In this document: one piece after another, positions 24,535-36,699 of the stretch
Position numbering within the stretch: the stretch's first letter is position 1
How the letters are laid out: each line of letters opens with the position of its first letter
The notes under the pieces: model-generated
What the model saw: the letters and a program-made list of their open reading frames with translations, nothing else
Databases searched by the model: none
Told to the model about the DNA's origin: nothing
Translations under genes and position numbers: made by a program
Assembly (NCBI GenBank): GCA_905250025.1
Contig: CAJNOJ010000311.1
Coordinates: 49,525-113,524, forward strand
Source of the DNA: Adineta ricciae
Lineage: Eukaryota > Rotifera > Eurotatoria > Adinetida > Adinetidae
DNA length: 64,000 nt
Direction: 5' to 3'

Positions 24535-25916
24535 TTATTTTCGACTTCTTCTTCGTCTTCTCTCACTATCTTTAACAATTCCATCCAAACGAGCCAAATG
24601 TGTTGATTGATTTTTCATTGTTGTTCTCTCATCAAAAGTTAAACTAACAATCAGTGTTGCATTATCTGCCATCGATAGGTAGCCATCAATAAATTCATCA
24701 GCGAATTCCTGAAGTATTATTGTTGTTCCAGTTTGATAATTATCCGATGCGATTTTAACTGCGTAAGACATCTGATTTTGATTCATTGTGAAAGGAAAAC
24801 ATTTCTTTAATGTTTTATCTAATTCATCAATAACATCCTTTCCTTGGCAATGCAAATGTGGAACTTTCAACAGAATTGGCAAACCAAGTTTCATTTCCCA
24901 TGGTAAACCATCTTGAAATGTACACAAAATTAAACAATACTTTTGTAAATTATTCATATTCAATTCGAATGGTGTTTCGTATAATACTAACTCATCAATT
25001 GTATTGAAAATTTTGATCAATTGAGTATCATTGGTAAATCTTCGTCGCAGTCGATCTTGACTAACTTCCGTTGCTAAGAAAAATTCTCGTCTGGGATTCG
25101 CCAACGATGTCTTATCTTGCGTTAAAATGAATTGATCGATTAAATCCGCAATCGTTCCATTAACATGAGCCAAAATATAATGAGATGAAACTACACCCGA
25201 TAGTGAAACATATTTTAGACAAAATTCCAATTGACGAATAATTGATGAGGTCGACGAGGAAGTTGAAGAAATGGAAGAATGATCTGATGGTTTCCAATTG
25301 TTTACATTCATTCGGATATTAATTGAACAAGTGACAGGTGAATTGACGAGAATGTCAATTGAATGTTGATCGAATATTTGAAGATTGTCTTGAATTCGCT
25401 CGATAGACCCTCGAATATTCGATATATCCTTGTTAGTTATTTGACTTCGTCGATAAAGATCAGCTATTTTTTGTTTGTAACGATTGATCTTTTCCAATTT
25501 TTCATTACGAATTGTGTCGAATATTTGTTGATATTCATCGATTTTACTTTGAATTTCACAATATTTTCTCTCAAATATTTCATCGACTTGACGATGAGCT
25601 TCAGTTCGCCATTGTTGAAGTTTATCAATTGGAGTTTCACGTATCGCTTCCGGTATTGTCGACGCCTGGAAACGTGTAGATAAATTCGTGAGAATTTCCG
25701 AACAATCATTCAATACTAAACGATTGTACGCATTCATTAACTGTTGATGTTCAATCGAATGATCTAGACAAACATTTCGAGAACAATGAAGACATATTCC
25801 ACTAAAACAGAAGAAAGAAAAGTAATTCGTTCCTTTCATTTCTTTGCGCAATACCAAGCTGCATTTGGGCATTGTTCATCACCTTCAGCTTGACATTGGT
25901 TTCTAGTTGTTGTCAT
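24535..25916 (-). CDS. B-box-like zinc finger / coiled-coil protein (paralogue 2)
   Basis: Model: 25916-25855 joined to 25801-24535, 442 aa. The 53-bp intron (GTATTG...TTTTAG, phase 2) falls inside the zinc finger, giving CPNAACGICLHCSRNVCLDH after splicing. A coiled coil follows (about 60-165; DEIFERKYCEIQ), then a C-terminal region that parallels paralogue 1 (both have a QxVLYETPF-like strand, then GLPILLKVP versus GWPIYLNVP). The C-terminus is Arg-rich (SERRRRRSRK), a possible nuclear or RNA-binding tail. Unspliced, the frame would start within intron sequence, so the spliced model is preferred. Confidence 0.65.
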
Positions 25917-26157
25917 TTTCCTCGTCTCGAAATGTATAATGAATCGATTATTCGGCGAAAACGACTTGATATTATTTATTATTTCAAAAAAGAATGCATA
26001 GCAAACATATTTTCGAAAGAAAAACAAGTGTTGGAACATTCTTTCCTGTTCCGTTGATTAACGCAGATTTTCAGCGTGCTTATCAGTGAAAAATGTGAAC
26101 ATCTGGAAAAGAGATTTTTCTTTTATTTCGAAAAGACCGAACAAGTTTTTCCTCGTT

Positions 26158-26916
26158 TTATAATAAACACACAGATAATGATCGTTTTTTAATAAAACGT
26201 CGTTTAAGTCCGTTACTCACAGGCGATTCTTTCTTCTCCGACCGAGCGGATCTTATTGAATCTGTTCTTTGAATAGGTTGAGATATGTTTGTTTCGAAAT
26301 AATGTGTTTGAATATGAACAGAAAAACCCTCTGTCGAAAGTTGAATAGAATGTTTTTCAACATTGGTTAAAAATTGTCGTGTTTCATTGAGTTGATTTTC
26401 GAAAGATTTCATATCTTTTGTGGCTAAATTTGTTTGTCGCGATAGATCATTGAGATATCTTTTTAACTTGTCAAGTTGGTGTTTTTGTTCGGAAACTTGC
26501 TTTGTTAATATCGCTCGATATTCAGCGATTTTTATGTGAATTTCTTGACGTTTTTGTTCAGCTAATTCATCCAATTTTTCATGTGCATCGTGACGCCACT
26601 TTTCAAGTTGAAGAAATGGAAGTTCCAACACGCGTGGTGAAATCGAAAGTGTGGAAAGTTTCTTAGAAAAATCATTCAAAATGGTGCCATTTGATTCGAA
26701 AAATGTTTGTGATTGGCTTTCAACAAGTTGTGTATGTTCGGTCAAATGTTTTAGGCATAAATTGTATGAACAATGGAAACAGTTCGCTCTATAAAATACC
26801 CGAAGAAAAATCTAGTTGAAAATAAGTCAAGAAACGTGAGTTTACATGGGATCTTTGTCACATTTTTTGCCATTTGTATTTGCTTGACAGGATTTCGATT
26901 CGATTCGTTTGGACAT
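26158..26916 (-). CDS. B-box-like zinc finger / coiled-coil protein (paralogue 3, short)
   Basis: Model: 26916-26846 joined to 26788-26158, 233 aa. The 57-bp phase-2 intron lies in the same place in the zinc finger as in paralogue 2. It has the Cys/His cluster (CQANTNGKKCDKD...CFHCSYNLCLKHLTEH) and the coiled coil (DELAEQKRQEIHIKI), but it stops shortly after the coiled coil with a Lys/Arg/Ser tail. The whole C-terminal domain shared by paralogues 1 and 2 is missing. It could be a natural short form, or a truncated gene that acts as a dimerising partner. Confidence 0.6.
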
Positions 26917-27744
26917 TGTGAAGAGAAGCGCTAATATGAGAAGACTACAATCAAATTGAATGCGTGCAATCGTTTGTCTGATAAACTGTATCATGCCTCG
27001 CTGACAGAGATAAAGAAAATATGTTAGATATTGCGAGAAAGAGAGGAAGAGAACGACATCACGAATGTACATCAAATATTTTCATATGAAATGAAATGTT
27101 TATATTCATCGAAGATGTGTACCCATTTCATTTTTTATTACTGGAAATCATCGATCGATACTCATGATTTATAGATGGATCACGATCATGCGTCAGAATT
27201 TTGAATTTATTATGGTAAGGATGGTTATTTCCCAGACCAGTTCAGACCTCTTTAAGAATATTGATTTGGACTTGTCATTTTCGGTCAAGCATGTTTTTCC
27301 GAAAGATCATTCGATCATACTGTGAACAAAAAATATTTATTATATATATATATACGATCCAACGCATTCATCATCGCTCGTATTTGATCGACAACTACGT
27401 CATAATCCTAAAAACAAAGTCACTCCCGTTTCTTTTACGGCACGGTTTACTGTTAGAACCTCTCGATGTAAAGATCTGAAAATAAAGGAACACATTTAAA
27501 CACATTGGTCGTTGATCAACTCTCGTTCATTTGATTCACTTGCATACAATATATCTTTCTTTGACATCTGATGATATATCTTATAAATTAAAAGCATAAT
27601 ACTGATGACAAGAACTTCCACTCGATCTACGCACAGATGATGAACATCTTGTCTATAAAGTTGATCTTTCGGCTAATTCACTTTCATCACTTCTTCAAAA
27701 GAACTAATTTATTCAATAATATTTTTCCAAATCAGAGTACAAAA
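26917..27744. other. Spacer
   Basis: No supported gene. It separates two minus-strand genes and probably contains the promoter of paralogue 3. Confidence 0.4.
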
Positions 27745-28648
27745 CTATAAGTACACTTCGGATCGTTCCGCTGATTGGAATAAAGTTTGTTTAAGATATC
27801 TACTGAATGCAATGACATATTGATGTTGAACTTGTTTGACAATTGACTGAATTTGAATAGCAACCAGATCCATAACAACGAGGTTATCGTGACTGAAAAA
27901 CTCGATGTATGCGTCCTTTCTAACAGATTAGTCATGTCAACTTACCAGATTCTAAACCGGTATCGATTTGAACTTAATTTATCAACACCAATTGTACATT
28001 CAAATAGATGTTCTAGTTCTTTGACTTTACAACTCTGATGAAAATATACTTTTGATGAGCATAGAAACTGCACCATATAAAACTTACATCTTCGCCTAGC
28101 AAATTTCGTTCAAAACTAAAGGTTCCATTGGGCAAAGAATTGAATAGTGAACCAAAGACCAACATCTGTCGGTTATTAACCTTAAATTATTCAGATATCA
28201 TCATAAGTTCTCTTTAAATTTCGTTCAATCAATTACATCATAAACAGGTTCGTCATAGTTATCAAATAATATTAAATCATGATAAATTCGATTCACTATA
28301 ACTAATGCATAAACTATCAAATATACATTTAATGAATATGTATTTACATACGATCGATCTGATTCCTATCTTTATCAGCCGATATTTGAATAATCAATTG
28401 AAGTCTCAATTCATGACAGATCGAATCAACTTCCTTTGGAATATATTTTCCGTGGAAATTTATTGAAACATTCGTTTTTCTAATCAACTACAGAAGGATT
28501 ATGTCTTGTAGTTTTTAGCAACAGAATGAAAATCTACCTGTTGCCAATATCCCGCATGTGTGATGGCCACACATACTTCATGCGAATAACCATGAAGAGG
28601 AATAATCACTTGTTTATTAATACTATTCGATGAAGAAGAACATGACAT
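27745..28648 (-). CDS. Unrecognised six-exon gene, 193 aa
   Basis: Found by joining small exons: 28648-28538, 28433-28352, 28295-28237, 28180-28088, 28034-27946 and 27892-27745. Phases chain without conflict and sum to exactly 194 codons. Introns have GT-AG borders (donors GTAGAT, GTATGT, GTAATT, GTAAGT, GTAAGT). The protein is soluble, with no signal or membrane segment, and mixed alpha/beta in look. It starts with a Ser-rich tip followed by VIIPLHGYSHEVCVAITHAG. I do not recognise the family; a conserved small eukaryotic subunit is possible. No single exon exceeds 50 codons, so it is easily missed. Confidence 0.6.
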
Positions 28649-29251
28649 TTTAAATGCATTTCATCCATGCAAATGGACAATTATTTATACATGTACAGAT
28701 GTCACAGGTTATTATATAGAAGAAAACATGACATATGTGAATATCCGTCAGGAAGTATCTATATGACCGTCGTACGAATGACGGTTGGTCATGAAATGTT
28801 GTCCTTAAGCTTTTTCTTCACAACTGTGATAATCGTAAAGTTGAGTTTAATCACCGCTCATCTTCATCTTCAAGATCAGTGAAAATATTCCATGCAAAAA
28901 ATAACAGCATACTGAGAGACAATAAAATCGAATCAGATATTTATTAGAGCATATGTGAAATATCGAGTGATCATTAATAGAAGAAATTTCATCGTTACAC
29001 TACGATGTCAAAGATCAAGGTTTGTTTTTCTGTTTTGATGATACTCGAAGCAATGAAGCCTGAAAAGAAAAGAGAACAGAAAACCAACATGCTCACATAC
29101 AATATTTTTTTTCTCGTTCTTGCGCCGTCCAATAGGAAAGAAAAGAGAAGAATGTTGAATTTTTATGCCATGCGCATGTGAATTGATTCTGTTTAAAAAG
29201 AATAACATTGGTTTATTACCGATAAGATTTTATCGAAAGAAATCCAACAAG
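28649..29251. other. Spacer between divergent genes
   Basis: Likely bidirectional promoter region for the six-exon gene and the phosphodiesterase; no coding exon supported. Confidence 0.4.
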
Positions 29252-30350
29252 ATGTTCTCGAATCTACTATTTTGGTTGATCAATATTGTCACATTAATCC
29301 TCCTAACTAGTCCATTGTTTTTGCTTTTACCTTATCTTCTCGTATTATTCGTTATATTTGTTATTCCTCTATTAATTTTCTTTCTCTATTGTTATTTTTC
29401 TTTGCAACGATCTCAAAGTTCAATTCAAGCGTTTGAAAATATCGTCATTGCTCACCGTGGCGGTCATCCCTTAGTTTTATCAAATGAACTTGATGATTTT
29501 CCTGAAAATACCATCGCTGCATATCGATGGGCATCGAAGATGAAAGGTGCCGATGGAATCGAATTAGATGTTTGGTTAAGTCGCGATCACATTCCAATGG
29601 TTAGTCATGATGGTTATTTGGAACATACATTTGCTAATTGTCGTGAATTTATCTCATCGTTAACATGTGAACAATTGAAACAATTCAAATATTGGAAAAA
29701 GAATAAACGAGATATCTATGATCAAATTGGTTGTGAAACAATCCCAACTCTAGAAGAGGTTATCATCTTTTTGGAATCAACGAAACTTAAATTAAGTAAA
29801 TGATTGAAATTCATTTTCTTGACTATTTTCATCAAAATTTGTTTTCGTTTTAGTGATTGAAATTAAAGAAACACGCAAAATTCCGGAAATATCAAAGATT
29901 ATCAACGATCTCTACGTTCGATATCCATTTTTATATGAACGTGCTTACTGTGCTGCTTTCCATCCATACAATCTCTATTCAATTCGCCGTCTCAATCCAC
30001 GCATAACAACAGCATTTCTGTTTGTGCCAGATATAACTAAATATTTAATTCGAAATGCAAGTCAAACTCCTCATCCGTTTCCGAAATTTTTCATTGACAA
30101 TGTTCTACTTCGATGGATCATCGATTCAATAATGATGTGGTTCGGCACACCGGCTGGTTTAAAATTTCTCGGAGCAGATCTAGCTTGTGTTGAACAACGA
30201 CAAGTATCACAAAACTTCTTGGATGAATACAAAAATCAACGTTTCATTGTTTGTGCGTGGTGTGTCAATGAACGTGAACAATACCAATGGTTAAGAGCAA
30301 ATGGTGTGTCAATCATTACTGATACGCTTTTCGACGTCAATGGTAAATAA
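29252..30350 (+). CDS. Glycerophosphodiester phosphodiesterase domain protein (GDPD1/GDPD3-like)
   Basis: Hydrolyses glycerophosphodiesters or lysophospholipids; the closest animal group is the membrane-bound GDPD1/3 (GDE4/7) type. Exons 29252-29795 and 29854-30350 (58-bp intron, phase 1), 346 aa. An N-terminal hydrophobic hairpin at about residues 7-48 anchors it. The catalytic signature is complete: HRGG (68-71), ENT (85-87), ELD (104-106) and HD (119-120), followed by the IEIKE strand of the TIM barrel after the splice. An upstream in-frame ATG at 29165 would add 29 residues; I prefer 29252 because it precedes the membrane segment directly. AATAAA-like signals follow the stop near 30452. 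Confidence 0.88.
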
Positions 30351-30688
30351 ATTCAATTTGGAATAATCTCGCTGAAAGTTCAGCTGTTTTTTTTCTCGTT
30401 CTATTCGTTTGCCGAACAATATCTATTCAATGAATCTCTTATCTACCTACGAATAAATAAATCGAATTCCTTATTTTATAAGAATATATAGTTGATACTG
30501 TTCTAAAATATATCACAACAATCAGTCTCTTAAAACATACGTGCGTTAAATGATGCCTCATTTTTCTTCACGACTGAGGTTTCACAAGGTCACGCATGAA
30601 AGGAAAGATGCATATGTATACTTTCTTCATGCATGATTTGTAACTGATGCACATATTTGCAACAGCTATTTGAAAAGTTGCAAAACAC

Positions 30689-32229
30689 ATGTTGGGTGTA
30701 ATCATCATCAGTTGCTTTTGTTTATTTTCCATTTTGAGTATATATTTACTGGTATTCTCTTCTTATCGAATACGAACTTGGCGTGGATTCCTTCTCTTAT
30801 TGTCCATGGTCACTCTACATTCGATGTTTGTTTATATCTTTCCTTTAACACAATTATATTTGCTATATTTTCTGCTATGCGTCGATTTGGACTCGCTCGA
30901 TGATTTTTATCATCCAGTTCTTGTGTTCTATTGTTTATGTGAATCGTTTTTCTATTTTTTTACAATTGAAGAAGCGCGATTACTGAATAGTCGTCCATTA
31001 CCACGTCGACCTCATTTACCAAAAAACTATGATGAATTATTAATTGATCGAATATTGAATGTTTACGAAAAATCTCGAGAGGATTTTCGTGTTTCATTTG
31101 CGGGATTCTTCGAAGGAATAGACAACAATTCGTATGATTTAATTTATAAGGATAATATTTTACAATTTATTGCAATGACAACTTACGGTGTGAAATATTG
31201 GAGTGAGATGAACAAAAGGCAACAGCGACGTGTTAAACACTTATATAGAAGATATCTAAAAATTTATCCTGAACAACAGATGAAAATACAGTCCGGTTAC
31301 AATACACAAATACGTTTAAGACATCCATTCAAAGATGAACTGCAGTACACACACCATTCAATGATAAAATACATATTATTTGCGTGTGCGAGAAGTATAT
31401 TTATCACAGTTATAAAATCATTCGGTTTTGAATGTCAAATGGTTAATGATGTTCCTTTTTATATTAGAAAATCATTGAAATCAACAAAGTAAATTTTGAT
31501 AAACAATTTTTAAATAGTTAGATCAAGTTATTCTTTTTTAGTTTACCTCCGATTCTATTTCTTCATGGTCTTAGTCTAGGAACAAATAGTTATATTTTAT
31601 TTATTCATCGTTTGTCGTTACTCGATCGTACTATCATTCTTCTGGATATTCCTCATGCAAGTATGCGTATACAGACGGAAATTCTTCCTTTGTCAAGTAT
31701 TCTTTCATCAGTTGAAGAATTATTAAATGCATTTGATGTTAAAAAAGTTAATATTATCAGTCATAGCTATGGCTCAATTGTTCATTCGTGTATTATTAAA
31801 CAATTATCACGTTTTGTTCAAGATCAACCAGCGATTTTGATTGATCCTGTTTGTTTTCTTCTATTTGATCCTCATTATTTAGATAATTTTATCTATCGTC
31901 AACCACGAACACCGAACCAGTTGCTATTACACACGATGTGCACAGAAGATCTTTATTCAATTTATCATGTCGAACGTCATTTATGTTGGTACGAGTGTGT
32001 GCTATGGACTAAAGATATTCAACAGCATCGAGTTCGAAGTCATGTGTACTTCTCAGAAAAAGATGATCTTATACCAGTTTCAATAGTGAATGAATACTTA
32101 AAAAAGTCGCACATTGATACAACAATCTTTCGACAATACAAACACGCCCAATTTCTTATATCAGAACAATATCAAGAAGATGTTTTGAAAACTCTAGATC
32201 AATTAGAAACGCAATCGATTACTGTTTAG
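30689..32229 (+). CDS. Membrane-anchored alpha/beta hydrolase
   Basis: Exons 30689-31488 and 31542-32229 (53-bp intron, phase 2), 495 aa. Three or four N-terminal membrane segments lie between residues 1 and 95. The hydrolase fold follows: oxyanion-hole HG (275-276), nucleophile elbow SHSYGS with Ser342 (a variant of GxSxG with Ser at the first position), probable acid Asp441/442 (SEKDDLIP) and His468 (KHAQF). The substrate is unknown; lipid ester or acylglycerol is a guess from membrane anchoring. The gene follows the phosphodiesterase in the same direction at 340 bp. Its last 120 bp are repeated at 33894-34007. Confidence 0.75.
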
Positions 32230-32350
32230 CTCTTCTAATAAACTGATGAACATTCGTTTTAGCGCTTTCATTGTTTGAAAACGGAAAAGAATTAAGGCGC
32301 TTTGCCATATAATTTATTATTTTTCACTTGTCAAACAAATTATTGTGCAA

Positions 32351-32823
32351 ATGAGTTTGCAAAAAGAACCATGGGGAGGTAGTTCGAAATGCTCATTACG
32401 CTCATTTTGTTTATACAACGTATTATAGAATCACTTTTTGACGTATGTGGTTCGCCTAAAACGTGTTGTTTCGCTACATGGTGTCCCGAATGTGTGTTTG
32501 GTTACAATGCTGCTAATGTAACTGATGGTTCTTGTTGTGGATATTGTTGTGCATATCTGATATTGATGCCATGCGGCTTATGTGGAATTGTGCATATGCC
32601 AATACGCACTAAATTACGTGAGAAATACAATCTTCAAGAAGAGCCCAGTGATTGTCTTGCGAGTTATTTATTTTCGTTCTGTGCTATTTGCCAAGAAGCG
32701 CGTGAGATCGAATCTCAGGATCAATCATCCAACACGAGAATTAAAACAACGCAACCGTTTAACAGTTCAGTCAGCAATGCTGATAGTGAATTAACAGGAG
32801 AAAGTGAAGCTTCACAAACATAA
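32351..32823 (+). CDS. PLAC8-like Cys-rich protein (copy 1)
   Basis: Exons 32351-32378 and 32429-32823 (50-bp intron, phase 1), 140 aa. After splicing it begins MSLQKEPWGESLFDV and continues with the PLAC8/ORAI-regulator-type Cys pattern: TCCFATWCPECVFG, GSCCGYCC, a short hydrophobic stretch, IRTKLREKYNL and CAICQEAREIE. A Ser/Thr-rich tail ends the protein. An unspliced ATG at 32389 would replace the conserved start with intron-coded residues, so the spliced model is better. PLAC8 proteins act at membranes in metal, size or lipid homeostasis; the exact role here is unknown. Confidence 0.8.
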
Positions 32824-33001
32824 AGATAAAACTTTATCATCATATTCGCTTTTTCCTGTGACTGAAACGCTTAATATAAGGTGTCAAAAGTTTATCTCTT
32901 TGATTTGTTTGTGTCATACCGTATCGAAAGAAAGCTTATCTGATAAGACTTCGATATATACTTATATGACAGACATATGATTATTTTGTTTTGTTTCTTG
33001 A

Positions 33002-33892
33002 ATGGCAGGCAAAAGTATGTATGATGATTGTTGATACATAAAGAGAAATGAATCAATTGAAAATGTGTAGTGTTGGCAAATTTAAAAATTGGATTTCTCG
33101 GCGCAGGTCGAATGTCTCAGGCTTTGGTTCGTAGTTTGATTGAACGTAATGTTGTTTCGTCGAAAGATCAAATCATGGCGAGTGATGTCGATGAGAACCA
33201 ACGACGAATCGTCACTGTCAGTTATTTACAAATATCTTTTTAGCAATGAAGAAATTTCCTTTCATTCCTTGGGCTCTCGTAGTCTCAACTAGGTATTAAA
33301 ACAACAGATGACAATCGGCAAGTTGTCAATAAAAGTGATCTTCTCATACTGGCTGTTAAACCCAAAGATGTTGAAGGTGTTCTGAAAGATATAAACGAAT
33401 CATTGCTTCCAGAAAACCATTTACTCGTCTCAATTGCTGCCGGTATTCGCACAACAACGATCGAACAAGTTTGTGTATCTTTGTATCCAATGAGCTAGAA
33501 AAACGGATCTTTTCCTTTTCCATAAGGCATTGAAATCGAAAAGTCGTGTCATACGTGTCATGCCTAATGTTGCTTGTTTAGTTAACGCCAGTTGTAGTGT
33601 TTATTCTGCAGGACAATCAGCAACTGCAAGTAAATCGAAAGATTCTTTTTTTACTATTCTGTCTTTGGAAGCACAGGTGATCGATCGATGGTAAATCAAA
33701 TATTTGCTTCCATCGGTTCATGTGAAGGCGAAATCGAAGAAAATTTACTTAATGTTGTCACTGCATTAAGTGGTAGTGGACCAGCGTATGTACCTTAATG
33801 CTGCACAAAGATACATTTCGTTAGCGAAAACGAAATCTTCTTAGTTTTCTGTTATAGCTGAAGCGCTTGCTGATGGTGCAGTAAAAGCTGGT
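33002..33892 (+). pseudogene. Pyrroline-5-carboxylate reductase, incomplete copy 1
   Basis: Exons 33002-33014, 33071-33216, 33283-33468, 33527-33629, 33677-33789 and 33845-33892, then a single N. It encodes the NADPH-binding Rossmann start (GFLGAGRM), the ILAVKP strand and SGSGPAY, and stops at AVKAG. The rest of the reductase is missing because the sequence jumps back into the hydrolase gene. The exons are intact in themselves, so this is a truncated duplicate or assembly artefact, not a decayed gene. Confidence 0.8.
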
Positions 33893-33893
33893 N
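33893..33893. other. Single N at duplication join
   Basis: One ambiguous base exactly where collinearity breaks between the two duplicated segments, as left by scaffold joining. Confidence 0.9.
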
Positions 33894-34007
33894 GACACAA
33901 CAATCTTTCGACAATACAAACACGCCCAATTTCTTATATCAGAACAATATCAAGAAGATGTTTTGAAAACTCTAGATCAATTAGAAACGCAATCGATTAC
34001 TGTTTAG
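33894..34007 (+). pseudogene. Duplicated 3' end of the alpha/beta hydrolase gene
   Basis: Encodes the last 37 or so residues (from the DTTIFRQYKHAQF region to the TAG) of the hydrolase at 30689-32229, with no 5' part. It is present only because it lies inside the duplicated segment. Confidence 0.85.
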
Positions 34008-34110
34008 CTCTTCTCGTTTTAGCGCTTTCACTGTTTGAAAGCGGAAAAGAATTAAGGCGCTTTGCCATATAATTTATTGTTTTTCACTTCTCAAACAAAT
34101 TATCATACAG

Positions 34111-34583
34111 ATGAGTTTGCAAAAAGAACCATGGGGAGGTAGTTCGAAATGCTCATTACGCTCATTTTGTTTATACAACTTATTATAGAATCACTTTTTG
34201 ACGTATGTCGTTCGCCTAAAACTTGTTGTTTCGCTACATGCTGTCCCGAATGTGTATTTGGTTACAATGCTGCTAATGTAACTGATGGTTCTTGTTATGG
34301 ATATTGTTGTGCATATCTGGTATTGATGCCATGCGGCTTATGTGGAATTGTGCATATGCCAATACGCACTAAATTACGTGAGAAATACAATCTTCAAGAA
34401 GAGCCCAGTGATTGTCTTGCGGGTTATTTATTTTCGTTCTGTGCTATTTGCCAAGAAGCGCGTGAGATAGAATCTCAGGGTCAATCATCCAACACCAGAA
34501 TTAAAACAACGCAACCGTTTAACAGTTCAGTCAGCAATGCTGATAGCGAACTAACAGGAGAAAGTGAAGCTTCACAAACATGA
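34111..34583 (+). CDS. PLAC8-like Cys-rich protein (copy 2)
   Basis: Exons 34111-34138 and 34189-34583, 140 aa, the same structure as copy 1 at 32351. Differences include W-to-C (CFATCCPEC), G-to-R in the DVC(G/R)SP stretch and C-to-Y in SC(C/Y)GYCC, the last two inside the Cys-rich core. The stop codon is TGA instead of TAA. The pattern of substitutions without frameshifts fits an allele or a very young paralogue. Confidence 0.75.
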
Positions 34584-34761
34584 AGATAAAACTTTATTAT
34601 CATATTCATTTTTTTCTGTGACTGAAACGCTTAATATAAGGTGTCAAAAGTTTATCTCTTTGATTTGTTTGTGTCATACCGTATCGAAAGAAAACTTATC
34701 TGATAAGACTTCGATATATACTTATATGACAGACATATGATTATTTTGTTTTGTTTCTTGA

Positions 34762-35931
34762 ATGGCAGGCAAAAGTATGTATGATGATTGTTGATACATA
34801 AAGAGAAATGAATCAATTGAAAATGTGTAGTGTTGGCAAATTTAAAAATTGGATTTCTCGGCGCAGGTCGAATGTCTCAGGCTTTGGTTCGTAGTTTGAT
34901 TGAACGTAATGTTGTTTCGTCGAAAGATCAAATCATGGCGAGTGATGTCGATGAGAACCAACGACGAATCGTCACTGTCAGTTATTTACAAATATCTTTT
35001 TAGCAACGAAGAAATTTCCTTTCGTTCTTTGGGCTCTCGTAGTCTCAACTAGGTATTGAAACAACAGATGACAATCGGCAAGTTGTCAATAAAAGTGATC
35101 TTCTCATACTGGCTGTTAAACCCAAAGATGTTGAAGGTGTTCTGAAACATATAAATGAATCATTGCTTCCAGAAAACCATTTACTCGTCTCAATTGCTGC
35201 TGGTATTCGCACAACAACGATCGAACAAGTTTGTGTATCTTTGTATCTAATGAGCTAGAAAAACGGATCTTTTCCTTTTCCATAAGGCATTGAAACCGAA
35301 AAGTCGTGTCATACGTGTCATGCCTAATGTTGCTTGTTTAGTTAACGCCAGTTGTAGTGTTTATTCTGCAGGACAATCAGCAACTGCAGGTAAATCGAAA
35401 TATTCTTTTCTTACTATTCTATCTTTGGAACGGTAGATGATCGGTCGATGGTAAATCAAATATTTGCATCCATCGGTTCATGTGAAGGCGAAATTGAAGA
35501 AAATTTACTTAATGTTGTCACTGCATTAAGTGGTAGTGGACCAGCGTATGTAAGTTAATGCTGCACAAAGATATATTTCGTTAGCGACAAAGAAATCTTC
35601 TTAGTTTTCTGTTATAGCTGAAGCACTTGCTGATGGTGCCGTAAAAGCTGGTTTAAGCCGAACAATGGCATTAACATTAACTATCAAGACAATGATGGGT
35701 ACAGCACAACTTCTACTAGATAAAAATCAATCATTTCATCCCAGTCAGCTAAAAGATGCTGTCGCTAGTCCAGGTAAGACTGTGTCCGATCTGACCGATG
35801 TATATATTTATGCTCATAAAGGTGGTACAACAATTTATGGACTTCAAATGATGGAAAACGCTGGCATTCGAGCAGCTTTGATGGAAACGGTGTCTGCAGC
35901 AACGAATCGGGCAGCTCAATTAGAATCATAA
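34762..35931 (+). CDS. PYCR: Pyrroline-5-carboxylate reductase
   Basis: Last step of proline synthesis: NAD(P)H-dependent reduction of pyrroline-5-carboxylate, usually mitochondrial or cytosolic. Exons 34762-34774, 34831-34976, 35043-35228, 35287-35389, 35437-35549, 35605-35773 and 35822-35931, 279 aa, the normal family length. It has the Rossmann motif GFLGAGRM (residues 12-19), the ILAVKPKD strand, SGSGPAY, ALADGAVKAGL and the C-terminal family signature VASPGGTTIYGLQ, complete only after splicing of a 48-bp intron. The first exon is only 13 bases (MAGK). AATAAA lies about 55 bp past the stop. Confidence 0.92.
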
Positions 35932-36259
35932 GAATGTCTTTTTTTTGTTTACAAGATTGTGTGTTCATAGAAAATGATTAATACATTCAAATAAAACCAA
36001 ATCAAGTGAGAAACTTAATTGTTTTGAATTAATTTTTATTCAACAATTCTGACCAAAAAAATATATTCTCTCGCAAATCAAAACAACACCTTCTCACCAA
36101 AGGTAGCCTATTCGCTGTATTTTCCTGTACACTAGTTTGGTGTATAAGTCGTCGAATGTTCCTTCTCAATTCTTGATATATTGAATTGACAATATTTTTC
36201 ACGTGCGATCAAGTAGCAGCAAACTGTTTATGGTATGTGCCGATCTCATCTACTTACAT
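35932..36259. other. Spacer before the PPR array
   Basis: P5C reductase 3' end, then sequence not shared with the repeated PPR unit, whose similarity begins at about 36260. Confidence 0.5.
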
Positions 36260-36699
36260 TCTTAAGAAAAATGAACCACTCAATTCGTACTGCATGTTCA
36301 ATTAGAATACAAAATTCTCATCTTCTCATGACACAACCACTAGAGGCATCTACCGATCATAATTTCTCTCCATACAGAACTACAACGATGTACATAGATA
36401 AACCATGGACTGAAATCAGTTGAGGTGTTCTGGCAAGCTTCAATCAGTCTCATCGCATATCTCTTGTAGATATATGTAATGATATTTCACCTCAGAAAGA
36501 ATATCAAACTGTTCCGTATCTAAAGACGATCTAAATAGAGGTGTATTACTTAACAATCATTCCGAAAAAACAAGAAAACCTGTTTCAATTCATGATCTCC
36601 GTTCGCCGATGAACATTCAAATTCTCCTCTTCTTTAACAACAATTCAGCACAAATCATTTTCTCATTCTCACTTTTCTAGATTAACTTCAGCTTGCACG

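Larger units (their letters stand above)
32116..35652 (+). repeat. Direct duplication of about 1.76 kb, copies separated by a single N
   Basis: 32116-33892 and 33894-35652 are collinear and nearly identical. They differ by an 18-bp deletion (AATAAACTGATGAACATT, absent from the second copy) and scattered substitutions. Both contain the end of the hydrolase gene, the whole PLAC8-like gene and the P5C reductase gene up to AVKAG. The join is one N inside a coding exon. Confidence 0.95.
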
